A DNA stretch of 64,000 nt from DASVNK01 sp036383895 (GTDB lineage: Bacteria > Verrucomicrobiota > Verrucomicrobiia > Limisphaerales > SXQI01): contig DASVNK010000053.1 of NCBI GenBank assembly GCA_036383895.1, forward strand, positions 62,001 through 126,000, in the 5' to 3' direction. Made by a program: the position numbers and the translations under genes. The notes below the pieces were generated by a model. It saw nothing but the letters and a program-made list of their open reading frames with translations, was not told the DNA's origin and ran no database searches. Shown piece after piece: positions 45,689-55,473 of the stretch. Every line of letters begins with the position of its first letter. The stretch's first letter is position 1.

Positions 45689-48600
45689 ATGATGTTCAAG
45701 CAACTTACTCGATATAGAAAATCATTCCTCACTGCATCAATCCTGGGCCTGGCTTCTTTCGGTTCCACGCGAGCCGCTGACGTTACCCTGGATTTTTCAA
45801 CGGACCCGACCCTCAGCGGGCAGGTGACCCTCTTCGGCAACGCTATCTGGCGCGACACCGGCGGGAATCCCGGCGGCTATCTCTCGTTGACGGACGCGGC
45901 GAACAGCCAGCGATCGACGATTGTCTTCAGCGACCTGGATAATGGCCTGGTCGTGAAAGCATTTTCCTTCGGGGTCGATGTGCGCATCGGCGGCGGTACG
46001 GAAACTCCAGCGGACGGATTCAGTATCAACTACGTTCGCGCGGGGGATGATGTGCTCGACGACGGCGATGGCTGGTCGGACATTGGCAACACCGGCGATC
46101 TGAATCTTCCAGAAGAAGGCGCAAAGACCGGTTTGGCGGTTGGTTTTGACGCCTACCTGAGTGGTGGCGGCACGGTGACTGATGTGATCGGGTTGAGTGT
46201 GCGCGTCGATAACCAACTTCTCGCGCAATATCCATTTTCCGTGTTGAACGGAGCGCTTACCGACACAAACAGTTTGCAGACCGGCCCTCGTAATCCCGCT
46301 TTCGATCCAGCGGTTAACCCGATCGAAGACTCCTGGGCGAACCTTGGCTGGGCACGATTTGAAGTGGACCTGACGGAAGACGGCAAATTGACGATTCGTT
46401 ATAAAGGCCGTGAAGTAACTCCGGCGGGCGGATTGCAGACACCATTTTTCCCAAGCCCTGGGCAATTGGTGTTCGCAGGCCGTACTGGCGCACTGAACCA
46501 AAACACGCACGTCGATAACATCCAGATCAAAACAGTGGCGGCTGAATTGCCGTTCTTCACCGGGTTGAGCGGAACGGCAGCGGGCTTCATCTTCCAACTC
46601 TCCGATGGTTCCACGGAAGTCGTGACGAACTCCATCGCAGTAAAGTTGAACGGCACGACCGTTCCGTTGACCACCGTCGCAAAAGAAGGCCCGACGACCA
46701 CTGGAACTTATGCTCCCGCGCAACCGCTGATCGCTGGAATGACTAATACCGTGGAAGTGACCTTCACGGATACCGCGAACCGCTCTTCGACAAACACACG
46801 CACGTTTGTGGTGCGCAACTACGCGGTGCTGACGCCTGCGGACGCTGTGCCGGCGAACTCGATCGACCGCACTGCGCCTGGTTTCACCGCGCGCGTGCAT
46901 CAGTTGCCGATCGGCCGTTTCCCTGGCGACGCGAACTCAATTCAAAATGCGGAACGCCACCTCGCCAATCGCTACATCGATTTCGCGACGGGACAGCCCT
47001 ACACAAATCGCGCCGACCTGACTGGCGCGAACAATGGCGTTTTCACGATTCCGACCGTGATCAACTGGAACCAGGACGCGAACACCGCGACCGCTCCGGA
47101 AAACATCGGCAACTTCCAGGATGATTCTGATCCTTCCCGTCCGGATGCACAGATCCCTGGCATTCCGGGCACCGTGCTGAATGAGGACGGTTCGTTCTAC
47201 ACCGACAACATCGCGGCTGAAGTTCTGACCTTTCTCGAACTGAAGCGCGGTTTGTATCGCTTCGGCGTGAACAGCGACGACGGCTTCCGCGTGACTGCGG
47301 GAACCGGCTATCGCGACATTTACGAAGCGCCGCTCGGCAGCTTCAACGGCGGCAAAGGATCGTCTGACGAGCTCTTCGACGTTTGGGTCGAACAAGACGG
47401 AGTGTATCCGTTCCGACTCGCCTGGTGGGAAGGCGGCGGCGGCGCGAACCTTGAGTTCTTCACGCTTAATGAAGCGACCGGGCAGAAGATCCTGATCAAT
47501 GACACGGCCGTGACGGGTTACGTTCCTGCATTCCGCACGAGCAGCGCTCCGTCGCAGCCGTATGTCACCTACGTTTCACCTGCGGTTGGTGAAGCCGGAA
47601 CATTCCCGAACGCGACGATCACGGTTGATATACGTGACGGATCTCTGGCGCTGAACGATAGCACGGTGGCAGTGACCTTGAATGGCGCGCCGCTGACGAC
47701 TTCGGTAGCGAACAGTGGCACTTTGACCACTGTCACCGCTCCGGTAACCACGCTGTTGCAGCCGAACACGACGAACACCGTCGTGCTGAGCTACCAGGCG
47801 ACTGGCAGTTCGGTTACCACGACACATACGTGGACTTTTGTGACCGCACCGACGACGACCTTGGCCACGGCGCAGATGAGCCCAGTGGGTTCCGGTGACA
47901 ATACGAAGCCCGGCTTCAACGCTCGCATTTACCAGCTTGAACCATACCTCGATGCGGCCGGCGCACTGACGGGAATGGCAACCGAACTCTATTACGCCGA
48001 CGCATTGTTTAGTGGCGCGGCTGGAGCGAACGTAGCTGATCTGTCCACGGCGAGTGACGGTCTCTTCGCCGTTGAAACGGTGATCAACCTGAACGCCGAC
48101 GAAGGAAATGCGGGCGCGTTCCCGGATGATGCGCGCATGCCTGGCATTCCAGGGCTCGGAACAGCAAACACAACGGACAACATCGCGGGCGAGTTCACCA
48201 CCTACATCGAGTTCCCGACCGCGGGGGTTTATCGCATGGGCGTGAACAGTGACGACGGTTTCCGTCTCACCGCGAGCGAAACGCGCGGCAATTACTTGCT
48301 GAATGTTCTCGCTCCTGCGGCAGTAGCGGGACCAGAAGCGGCGGTCTTGAGCGCGCGCGGTCTGGCTGGCGGATCCTATGGTCCCCTCCCCTCATCGCCG
48401 ATTACCGCGGACGTGTTCTACGCCGGCGAAGCATGCGGCGAGATTCCGAACGGAGCGCAAATCGCCGGCAAGATACTGCTGGTTGATCGCGGCACTTGCG
48501 GATTCGTTGTCAAAGCGCTGAACGCGCAGGCGACTAACGGCGCGGTGGCGATGATCATCATCAACAACAATCCGGGCTTCCCGATTGTGGCTGGCGGCGG

Positions 48601-49114
48601 AACTGACGAGATCACCATTCCCGTAATGATGATCAGCCAGGCTGCGGGCGCTGAATTAAAGGCGAACCTCACCGGTTTGCGCATGACGATCTCGGCTGAA
48701 ACCGCACCGGTCCTCAGCGAAGCGAACGTAGGCCGCGGCTCGGATGGATCGTTCTACAATGGAACGCTCGCGACGATCAATGTTCCGCAAGCTGGTGTCT
48801 ATCCCTTCCGCCTCCTGTGGATGGAAGGCGGCGGTGGAGCGAACGTGGAATGGTACTCGATCACACCAGAAGGCGAAGGCATTCTGGTGAACGATCGGAG
48901 CAATCCGCGTGCGTTGCGGGCCTTCCGCGCGCGCACGGCGGTGACGCGTCCGACCTTAAGCCTTTCGCGCGACGGCGGAACGCTTTCAGTCGAATTCACC
49001 GGCACGCTGCAGGCGTCAAGCGACCTGGCCGGCGAGTGGAATAATGTGGCGACAAGCAGCCCGGCGAACTTCCAGGCAGACGGCCAAATGAGATTCTTCC
49101 GCGCGGTGCAATAA
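45689..49114 (+). CDS. Exported lectin-like / PA14-like / PA-domain protein
   Basis: 1141 residues; ATG at 45689 or 45692. A signal peptide (ending STRAAD) is followed by a legume-lectin-like beta sandwich (about 30-285). Two paired units follow, each an Ig-like part plus a PA14-like part marked by GVNSDDGFR and RLxWxEGGGGAN. The second PA14-like unit (about 745-1075) carries an inserted protease-associated domain (about 875-995; AGKILLVDRGTCGFVVKALNAQ, PVMMISQAAG). The end (SDLAGEWNNVA ... MRFFRAVQ) is the shared terminal module. PA14 and PA domains bind carbohydrate or protein; no catalytic motif is seen. It lies between a candidate sigma-70 promoter and a terminator, so it is monocistronic. 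Confidence 0.85.
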   Translation: MMFKQLTRYRKSFLTASILGLASFGSTRAADVTLDFSTDPTLSGQVTLFGNAIWRDTGGNPGGYLSLTDAANSQRSTIVFSDLDNGLVVKAFSFGVDVRIGGGTETPADGFSINYVRAGDDVLDDGDGWSDIGNTGDLNLPEEGAKTGLAVGFDAYLSGGGTVTDVIGLSVRVDNQLLAQYPFSVLNGALTDTNSLQTGPRNPAFDPAVNPIEDSWANLGWARFEVDLTEDGKLTIRYKGREVTPAGGLQTPFFPSPGQLVFAGRTGALNQNTHVDNIQIKTVAAELPFFTGLSGTAAGFIFQLSDGSTEVVTNSIAVKLNGTTVPLTTVAKEGPTTTGTYAPAQPLIAGMTNTVEVTFTDTANRSSTNTRTFVVRNYAVLTPADAVPANSIDRTAPGFTARVHQLPIGRFPGDANSIQNAERHLANRYIDFATGQPYTNRADLTGANNGVFTIPTVINWNQDANTATAPENIGNFQDDSDPSRPDAQIPGIPGTVLNEDGSFYTDNIAAEVLTFLELKRGLYRFGVNSDDGFRVTAGTGYRDIYEAPLGSFNGGKGSSDELFDVWVEQDGVYPFRLAWWEGGGGANLEFFTLNEATGQKILINDTAVTGYVPAFRTSSAPSQPYVTYVSPAVGEAGTFPNATITVDIRDGSLALNDSTVAVTLNGAPLTTSVANSGTLTTVTAPVTTLLQPNTTNTVVLSYQATGSSVTTTHTWTFVTAPTTTLATAQMSPVGSGDNTKPGFNARIYQLEPYLDAAGALTGMATELYYADALFSGAAGANVADLSTASDGLFAVETVINLNADEGNAGAFPDDARMPGIPGLGTANTTDNIAGEFTTYIEFPTAGVYRMGVNSDDGFRLTASETRGNYLLNVLAPAAVAGPEAAVLSARGLAGGSYGPLPSSPITADVFYAGEACGEIPNGAQIAGKILLVDRGTCGFVVKALNAQATNGAVAMIIINNNPGFPIVAGGGTDEITIPVMMISQAAGAELKANLTGLRMTISAETAPVLSEANVGRGSDGSFYNGTLATINVPQAGVYPFRLLWMEGGGGANVEWYSITPEGEGILVNDRSNPRALRAFRARTAVTRPTLSLSRDGGTLSVEFTGTLQASSDLAGEWNNVATSSPANFQADGQMRFFRAVQ

Positions 49115-49136
49115 GCTTCGCAATCAAGTAATCCGC

Positions 49137-49169
49137 AGCGGCGTTGGGCAGATGCTCAGCGCCGCTTTT
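49137..49169 (+). terminator. Intrinsic terminator after the PA14/PA-domain gene
   Basis: AGCGGCGTTGG pairs with TCAGCGCCGCT (11 bp with two G-U pairs) around an 8-nt loop, followed by TTTTC. It begins 23 bp after the stop. Confidence 0.65.
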
Positions 49170-49254
49170 CATTGCACGCCAAAGATAAGAAAGGGATGGC
49201 GAAAACGGTATATGTGGTGCATTTTCCCCGCGTCATCGCGTTTCTGGCTAACAC

Positions 49255-52200
49255 ATGAAAAACAGAGTCGTTCTGTCGGGGATTATCGTTGTGCTGCTTG
49301 GTTTGGGTTTTTCGCTGAGAACGCGGAATTCTAAAGAAGTAAAAGCGCAGCGCATTTCTCAGTTTACGCAGTTAAATCCCACCAGCGCCGACGCGCCGGA
49401 GCCAGGTGATTCCAGCGGATCCGGGGTAACTGAACCTTCAGCAAACGCGGCATCTATCCCTGCTGCTCCAGCTTCGGATTTCCGCGACTGGCTAGCCCAG
49501 TGGAAGGCAAACGGCGGAAATCCTGCGGATTTAGCGCATGGCAAAAAACTTGCGAGTGTGCGCAAAGAGAGGATTTTGCAACTGTTTCGCGAGAATCCGG
49601 CGCAGGCGTTTGCGGACTCAATTTCATGGAGTGAGTGGAAAGCGCTGCCGGAGGAGTTGAAGGACAGCGTGGAACAACCTTTCAGCGCGGTGGTTAATTT
49701 TTCATTGCTGCCGAATTGTCCACCACCGGCCGGCGAGAGCCACTCGGCCAGGATCCATCCACATCGAGTGCAGTTAAATGGTGAATGGCACGAGGCATAC
49801 GTTTTTGGGCGCAAGGCGACAATGACCTCGAAGGAAGGTCTGCCGGCGCGCGGGATTCTGCTGGACGGTCAAATCGTTCTTGCCGATCAGGCAGTGGAGG
49901 TTCTTTCGCTAGAAGATGCAGCAGCGGTCGCTGGTTTGTTTCCATGGAAGGGTGCGGCCGGTTCGGCAGCCAGTGGTGCCGATGCAAATGCCCGACTGGC
50001 ATTGGTGGGCGGTGAACTCTTGCAGGTTGCTTCCGGAAACGAACATACATCGCTGGAACAGCTTTTCGCGAAGGCGGAGAAATCATTAAATCCAAAAGCG
50101 TTTCAGGTCGCCATGACCATCGCGGAAGGCGGAGCTGGAACGATTCTGCGCGCGTTGAGCACGGGCGACGATTCGCTCATGCAAGCTGCGTCAACCTGGA
50201 CAGAAACGCCAAAGACCACGCTCGCGGTGCGCATTCGTTTTTCCGACGTGACGACCTACAGTTACACGCTGACAGAGCTAACCAACCTGATGAACAACGC
50301 CTCGAACCACGTGAAAGTGATGTCGTATGGCAAGACGTGGCTCGTGCCGCGCATCGCGACCATCAGCTTGCCGAAGGCGCGCTCGCAGTACGAAGCAACC
50401 GGCGGCCGCGATTTGATGGTCAGCGATACTAGTGCGGCCTTAAGCGCGCAGGGAATTACTGCGGCATCGTATAACTTTATCGTGCATTGCCATCCTGGAA
50501 TGAACGTGGGGTATGCAGGACTTGGGCAGATCGGCGGAGGGATCAGTTGGCTCAATGGCAACCAAGGTATCGAGGTGACGGTCCACGAACTTGGGCACAA
50601 TTACGGCTTGGGTCACGCCCACTATTGGGCCGGCGTGACTGGCACCGGAAACCTCGGCCGTACACAACCAGGCGGAACCTCCAGCATCGAGAACGAAGAA
50701 TACGGTGACCCGTTCGACATCATGGGTGGGAGCACTTTGCCTGCGGGCCAGTATAACGCTCGCGGAAAAACGACGCTGAACTGGATCGAGCAGAAGGAAA
50801 TCATCAACGTCGTGACGAATGGGATTTATCGCGTCCATCGCTACGATCACCAGCAGGCCCGCACCAACACCGGAACGAAACTGGCCCTGCGAATTCCTGC
50901 GGCAGGCGGCACCTACTGGGTTTCGCATCGCAAACTATTCACTTCAAATACCTCCCTTGTTCGCGGCGCACAGATCGCCAGGGAAGACAGCGGCATTGAT
51001 CAAAGCTTAATCGATACAACACCTCTCTCCCGGCCAAGCACGTCTTTCAGCACCGACCGAACCGACGCCGGCCTGACCGTGGGCAAGACATTCATCGATC
51101 CGCTCGAAACCGTTCGTATCACGACGATCGCTTCCGGCGGCGTGGCTCCGCTGGAGTTTATCGATGTGCAGGTGGCATTCGTGGAAGATGGTGCTTTTGC
51201 GATGTATACAGGCCCGGATTTCAGAACGAATGGCCTGGTCGGTTCCTATGTAAACCGCAGCCTTCGGACCCGAGCGACGCAAGGCGATTGGCGGACGGCT
51301 GGAGATGTGGTCATTGCGGGGAAACGCGTCGATGAACGCTTGAGTTTCACCAGCGACGGGTGGGGAGCGCGCGCACCATTGCGCATCACCGGCGGAACCG
51401 ATGCAAATTGGGACAATTTTTCGGTCCAGTGGGATGGAGTCATCGTGGTTCGTCGCCCGATTCGCCTCGCAACCACAAGCGATGACAGCAGCCGTTTTTG
51501 GATCGACCTGGATGGGAATGGTTCCTTCGCGTCGAGCGGACCGGAATTCGTAAACAATCATTGGGGAGTGGGACAAGGACCAACGCGTGGGGATTTAAGT
51601 CCGCTCGTTCAACCCGGGACTTACGCGATTCGAATTCAATACGAGGAAGGGAACGGTGGAAACTACTTCACACTGTCCGGAGCAGATGCGCCCTTCGAAG
51701 TGTTTACCGACTCTGAGCTGACCGCGCCGGGCCTGACCGGGAGCTATGTCGCCACGAGCCTTCGCACCAGCACTGCGCAGGCGGATTGGCGCGCGACGCA
51801 GAATATCGCTGGCACGCGTGAAGATGCGTATCCGGGATTTTCGGCCAATGGTTGGGGAAGCCTCGACGAGGTGGGATTGATACCCGGATCGAACGGAGCG
51901 GATAGTGATTGGAACAACTTTTCCGTGCAGTGGGACGGTTACTTGAAAGTATCTACGCCAGTGCGGATGGCGACGATCAGCGATGATCACAGCCGGATGT
52001 GGATTGATGTGAATTCAAACGGTGTATTCGCCACGACGTCGCCGGAATACATCAATAATGGTTGGGGTGGCGGCGGCCAGGGAATGACGCTCGGCCAGCT
52101 TTCGCCGGTGCTGTCACCGGGAAAATACGCGATCCGAATCCAGTATGAAGAAGGCGGCGGCGGAAATGGTTTTCTACTCGCGGGTGTGCCGCAAGCACCG

Positions 52201-52929
52201 CCGGATGCGGCGACGCTTCTAACCGCAACTACCTTCACCGGCACTGACACACGGACCACACCGCGCCGCATCGCTGGCGATTTTACAATTCAGTTCTGGG
52301 TTCGATCATCGCAGGTCGCTGGAAGCGATGCTGCATTACGAGACGGCATCGGACTGGTGGATGCCAGTTCGACTACGCCGGGCTTCGGTGTAACGCTCGG
52401 AAACGGCCGGGTGTTATTCGGAGTAAACGATGCGAACAGCACAACTTTGCTCAGGTCCGACGCGATAACGAATGATCAATGGCATCATGTTTCCGCACGG
52501 CGCGGTTGGGAAAGCGGCGAGCTAACGCTTTTCGTCGATGGCTTGCCGGTGGACAGCGGAATCGGGAGCACCAATCTGCTCGATCAACTCGCCGACATTA
52601 CCATCGGCGCGCTCGCGGGAGGTTCAAACAATTTTATCGGCACCATGGATCAATTAAAAATTTGGGATACCGCGCGAACAGACGAACAAATCGCCTCGGA
52701 TTATCATTCGACACGGAATACTCACGGTTATCTCGACGAAGCTCCGCTGGTTCGTTTAACACGTGGTGCCGATTCAGTGCAGGTGTTCTGGGATCCGCTT
52801 TCCGGTTGGCGGCGGCTGGAGGGCGCCACTTCCGCTGACGGAATATTCGTGCCGCTCGCGACAGATCAAAATTCGACGAATATCGGAATGGGTGCAAATC
52901 CGATGCGGTTCTTCCGCGTTCGGAAGTAA
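49255..52929 (+). CDS. Exported M11-like metallopeptidase with PA14-like and LamG-like domains
   Basis: 1224 residues with an N-terminal signal (MKNRVVLSGIIVVLLGLGF). The zinc site is HELGHNYGLGHA, starting at His444, with a Met-turn FDIMGG near 488: a metzincin of the gametolysin (M11) type. A 400-residue region before it probably contains a propeptide. After the catalytic domain come two PA14-like domains (about 660-812 and 822-980; ATTSDDSSRFWIDLDGNG and ATISDDHSRMWIDVNSNG), a laminin-G/concanavalin-like domain (about 995-1165) and the terminal module ending MRFFRVRK. It probably degrades extracellular protein and could feed peptides to the hydroxyproline island 42 kb away; that link is speculative. 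Confidence 0.9.
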   Translation: MKNRVVLSGIIVVLLGLGFSLRTRNSKEVKAQRISQFTQLNPTSADAPEPGDSSGSGVTEPSANAASIPAAPASDFRDWLAQWKANGGNPADLAHGKKLASVRKERILQLFRENPAQAFADSISWSEWKALPEELKDSVEQPFSAVVNFSLLPNCPPPAGESHSARIHPHRVQLNGEWHEAYVFGRKATMTSKEGLPARGILLDGQIVLADQAVEVLSLEDAAAVAGLFPWKGAAGSAASGADANARLALVGGELLQVASGNEHTSLEQLFAKAEKSLNPKAFQVAMTIAEGGAGTILRALSTGDDSLMQAASTWTETPKTTLAVRIRFSDVTTYSYTLTELTNLMNNASNHVKVMSYGKTWLVPRIATISLPKARSQYEATGGRDLMVSDTSAALSAQGITAASYNFIVHCHPGMNVGYAGLGQIGGGISWLNGNQGIEVTVHELGHNYGLGHAHYWAGVTGTGNLGRTQPGGTSSIENEEYGDPFDIMGGSTLPAGQYNARGKTTLNWIEQKEIINVVTNGIYRVHRYDHQQARTNTGTKLALRIPAAGGTYWVSHRKLFTSNTSLVRGAQIAREDSGIDQSLIDTTPLSRPSTSFSTDRTDAGLTVGKTFIDPLETVRITTIASGGVAPLEFIDVQVAFVEDGAFAMYTGPDFRTNGLVGSYVNRSLRTRATQGDWRTAGDVVIAGKRVDERLSFTSDGWGARAPLRITGGTDANWDNFSVQWDGVIVVRRPIRLATTSDDSSRFWIDLDGNGSFASSGPEFVNNHWGVGQGPTRGDLSPLVQPGTYAIRIQYEEGNGGNYFTLSGADAPFEVFTDSELTAPGLTGSYVATSLRTSTAQADWRATQNIAGTREDAYPGFSANGWGSLDEVGLIPGSNGADSDWNNFSVQWDGYLKVSTPVRMATISDDHSRMWIDVNSNGVFATTSPEYINNGWGGGGQGMTLGQLSPVLSPGKYAIRIQYEEGGGGNGFLLAGVPQAPPDAATLLTATTFTGTDTRTTPRRIAGDFTIQFWVRSSQVAGSDAALRDGIGLVDASSTTPGFGVTLGNGRVLFGVNDANSTTLLRSDAITNDQWHHVSARRGWESGELTLFVDGLPVDSGIGSTNLLDQLADITIGALAGGSNNFIGTMDQLKIWDTARTDEQIASDYHSTRNTHGYLDEAPLVRLTRGADSVQVFWDPLSGWRRLEGATSADGIFVPLATDQNSTNIGMGANPMRFFRVRK

Positions 52930-52980
52930 GTTCCGCCTCAGCCCCTTGAATGTTTTCGGCGGCGGAGCCACGCTGAAAGC

Positions 52981-53652
52981 ATGGAGTTGGTGCGCGCGAG
53001 AAAGAGGGCTGCTAAAGATGAGGGCGAGCCGTGGACCGCGGCTCCGTTCGTGCCGAGCAATCCCACGCTCCGAAAACTTAAGATTGCCGCGGCGGGATGT
53101 ACGGATTGTCCGCTTTGGAAGGGTGGCACGCAGACCGTTTTTGGCGAAGGACGACCGGAAGCGAAGGTGCTTTTCGTGGGCGAGCAACCAGGCAATGATG
53201 AAGACCTTGCAGGCAAACCTTTCGTCGGTCCCGCTGGAAAACTACTCGACCGGTGTCTCGTCGAAGCTGGAATCGATCGCGAGCAGGTATATGTGACGGA
53301 CGCGGTCAAGCACTTCAAATGGGAGCCGCGCGGAAAACGTCGGTTGCACAAGAAGCCCAACTCACGAGAGATCGCAGCATGCCGCCCGTGGCTGGAAGCT
53401 GAGCTCAGCGTGGTCAAGCCAGAGATCATCGTCGCGCTCGGCGCGACCGCTGCGCAAACTCTCCTTGGAAAAGATTTTCGCGTGACACAACACCGCGGCA
53501 AACTCGTCGCCTCGCCGCTCGCGCCGAACGTCCTGGCGACCGTGCACCCATCGTCCCTCTTGCGCGCGCCTGATGAAGAAACCCGCCATGCCGAGACCGC
53601 GAAGTTCATCGAGGACCTTCGCAAAATTGCCGCGATTATCGCAAAACTCTGA
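52981..53652 (+). CDS. udgX: UdgX-type uracil-DNA glycosylase
   Basis: 223 residues. Motif 1 is GEQPGNDEDLAGKPFVGPAG, and the UdgX hallmark loop is KRRLH (119-123), whose His123 would be the residue that forms a covalent bond to the abasic sugar after uracil removal. HPSSLLR near the end is the leucine-loop motif. Iron-sulfur ligands include Cys40, Cys43 and Cys134; His111 stands where the family 4 enzyme further along has a Cys. Most described UdgX proteins have KRRIH, so Leu for Ile is a conservative change. It starts 51 bp after the metallopeptidase gene. Confidence 0.93.
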   Translation: MELVRARKRAAKDEGEPWTAAPFVPSNPTLRKLKIAAAGCTDCPLWKGGTQTVFGEGRPEAKVLFVGEQPGNDEDLAGKPFVGPAGKLLDRCLVEAGIDREQVYVTDAVKHFKWEPRGKRRLHKKPNSREIAACRPWLEAELSVVKPEIIVALGATAAQTLLGKDFRVTQHRGKLVASPLAPNVLATVHPSSLLRAPDEETRHAETAKFIEDLRKIAAIIAKL

Positions 53653-53703
53653 AGATTCCGGTTCCTGCTTTCAGCTACGGACGCTTCCCCCTATAGTCGC
53701 GCC

Positions 53704-54552
53704 GTGCCCGAAGAGCACAGCACTAAGATCGCGCGGCAACCCTTCACTTTTGGAGGCGTGGCGCGCTTTGCACGCGCTCCAATCGGCAGGCTATTGTTCA
53801 CTGCGCTACTTTTCGGCGTGGTGTGCGGCGCAGTGATTAGCTGGTTCGCGACGACTTGCATCGCCCCTGTCGTTGATGAAGCAGTTGATAAACTTCCTAC
53901 TACTGGATTGATCAAGCGCGGGGTCTTGAATTGGCCAGAGCCGAACGGACGGCTGTTAGCGGCGAATGCGTTCACCTCTCTTGAAGTGCGCATCGGCGAA
54001 ATGAACCAGGACAGCGCGCCGGTGGATTTCGCGTTCGAGTTCGGCACAAATTCGGTAGTGCTGCGGTCACTGCTCGGAATTCATGAATTTAGATATTCGG
54101 CGCGATACACGGTTGAAGTAAACCGCCCGGCGCTGCGTCCAGCGTGGGGGGCGTGGCGGGCGCCAATTTTGTTCGGGTTAATTCCCGGGGCCGCACTCGC
54201 ACTTCTCCTAAGCTGGTCGGTGCTCGCGACGGTTTACGCGATTCCTGTGCTCACACTTGGCAAGTTATTGGCGCGTGACCTGACTTTTTGGCGAACGTGG
54301 AAAATGTGCGTGGCGGCGCAACTGCCCGGATCGTTAATCATTACCTTCGGGTTGGCGCTGTATTCAACCGGTCAGATTGCGGTGGTCTTCGTTTTCGTTA
54401 TGTTTGTCGGACATTTCGTTTCAACTCTGCTCTATCTGCTGCTCAGCCCAATGTTTCTGCCGCGTGCGGAAAGAACCGCCGGAGGCGAGAATCCATTCGA
54501 GAGCGAGCCGGCGAAAAAACCTCGTAAGAAGAATCCATTCGGGGCCAAGTAA
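53704..54552 (+). CDS. Integral membrane protein of unknown function
   Basis: 282 residues from a GTG at 53704. A hydrophobic segment near 30-52 is followed by an extracytoplasmic beta-rich stretch (about 55-145). Three or four further membrane segments lie between 150 and 255 (PILFGLIPGAALALLLSW, SLIITFGLALYSTGQIAVVF). The tail is charged (ENPFESEPAKKPRKKNPFG). No family is recognised. It lies between UdgX on the same strand and the convergent RraA-like gene, with a 2-bp gap to the latter. Confidence 0.8.
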   Translation: MPEEHSTKIARQPFTFGGVARFARAPIGRLLFTALLFGVVCGAVISWFATTCIAPVVDEAVDKLPTTGLIKRGVLNWPEPNGRLLAANAFTSLEVRIGEMNQDSAPVDFAFEFGTNSVVLRSLLGIHEFRYSARYTVEVNRPALRPAWGAWRAPILFGLIPGAALALLLSWSVLATVYAIPVLTLGKLLARDLTFWRTWKMCVAAQLPGSLIITFGLALYSTGQIAVVFVFVMFVGHFVSTLLYLLLSPMFLPRAERTAGGENPFESEPAKKPRKKNPFGAK

Positions 54553-54554
54553 GA

Positions 54555-55379
54555 TCAATTGCCCTTAGCTTTCACGCTCGAATCTTCAGGCAAACCGAGT
54601 TGCTGGTACAGCCGACGACGACCAGCTTTATCTTCCTCAATGATTTTGAAGGCGTATCTGGCAACGAGTTCAGCGGAACGCCGTGGAACAACAATTACGC
54701 CGTCACCGTCCGCCACGATCACGTCACCGGGCTTCACCAGCACACCCCCACACACCACCGGGCGGTTGACTGATTCTACTTCATTCCGGCCGGGACGAAT
54801 CCCTCGGCCAGGTTGCTTGAAATAGAGCGGGATCTGTTGCACCTCGATCTCGTCCAAGTCGCGAGCGGTCGCGCTGGTCACAACACCAACGCAGCCGCGC
54901 GATTTCCAGGAGAGAATATTATTGGACCCGATTGAGCCGACATCGGCCTCCGGCGCCTCTTCGATGACCAGCGCGGAACCTTTCCGCAGGAGCGGAGTGA
55001 AAGGTTCTGGAGAAAGGGTGCTGTACCAATTGCCTACCCAGCGGTCGAATTCCGCTTCGGGCATTCGCCCCGCTGGGGGTCGCTGACTTGGAACGTATCG
55101 CACGGTCACCGCGATGCCGACGAAGCGATGTTTGTACTCTTTCGCGTCCTTCCAGAGCGGGTGAATCTCTGGATTCATCAACCCAATGTTATGCAGGCCG
55201 ACTGCATCCATGCCATCGCTCACATCCGCGACACGCAAGCCTTCAAACATTTCGAGGATTTTGGCGTCATCCTCTTCGGAAAAAACTTCGGTGGTCATGA
55301 AGTTCGTCCCTGAGCGCGGAATGTCCGCCGCGAACATCGTGGTGGAAAATGCGGCAATGATTAGAACGAGAGATTTCAT
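54555..55379 (-). CDS. Exported RraA-family protein (HMG/CHA aldolase-like)
   Basis: 274 residues. An N-terminal signal peptide (MKSLVLIIAAFSTTMFAAD) is unusual because RraA relatives are normally cytoplasmic. The RraA/HMG aldolase core shows VADVSDGMDAVG, IGSNNILSWKSRG, TSATARDLDEI (Arg-Asp pair of the aldolase site) and KPGDVIVADGDGVIVVPR. Members include RNase E inhibitors and 4-hydroxy-4-methyl-2-oxoglutarate aldolases; with the RD motif and a divalent-metal aspartate the aldolase type is more likely. The exported form suggests another substrate. It is convergent with the membrane protein gene and divergent from the family 4 glycosylase gene. Confidence 0.88.
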   Translation of the reverse strand: MKSLVLIIAAFSTTMFAADIPRSGTNFMTTEVFSEEDDAKILEMFEGLRVADVSDGMDAVGLHNIGLMNPEIHPLWKDAKEYKHRFVGIAVTVRYVPSQRPPAGRMPEAEFDRWVGNWYSTLSPEPFTPLLRKGSALVIEEAPEADVGSIGSNNILSWKSRGCVGVVTSATARDLDEIEVQQIPLYFKQPGRGIRPGRNEVESVNRPVVCGGVLVKPGDVIVADGDGVIVVPRRSAELVARYAFKIIEEDKAGRRRLYQQLGLPEDSSVKAKGN

Positions 55380-55473
55380 ACCGCGTTTTTAGCAAGCTGC
55401 GCCATTCGTGCAATGGGCTGAATGCACAAAACAGTTGCGCTCTGCAATGGATCGCGAATCATTCACCAGCTAA

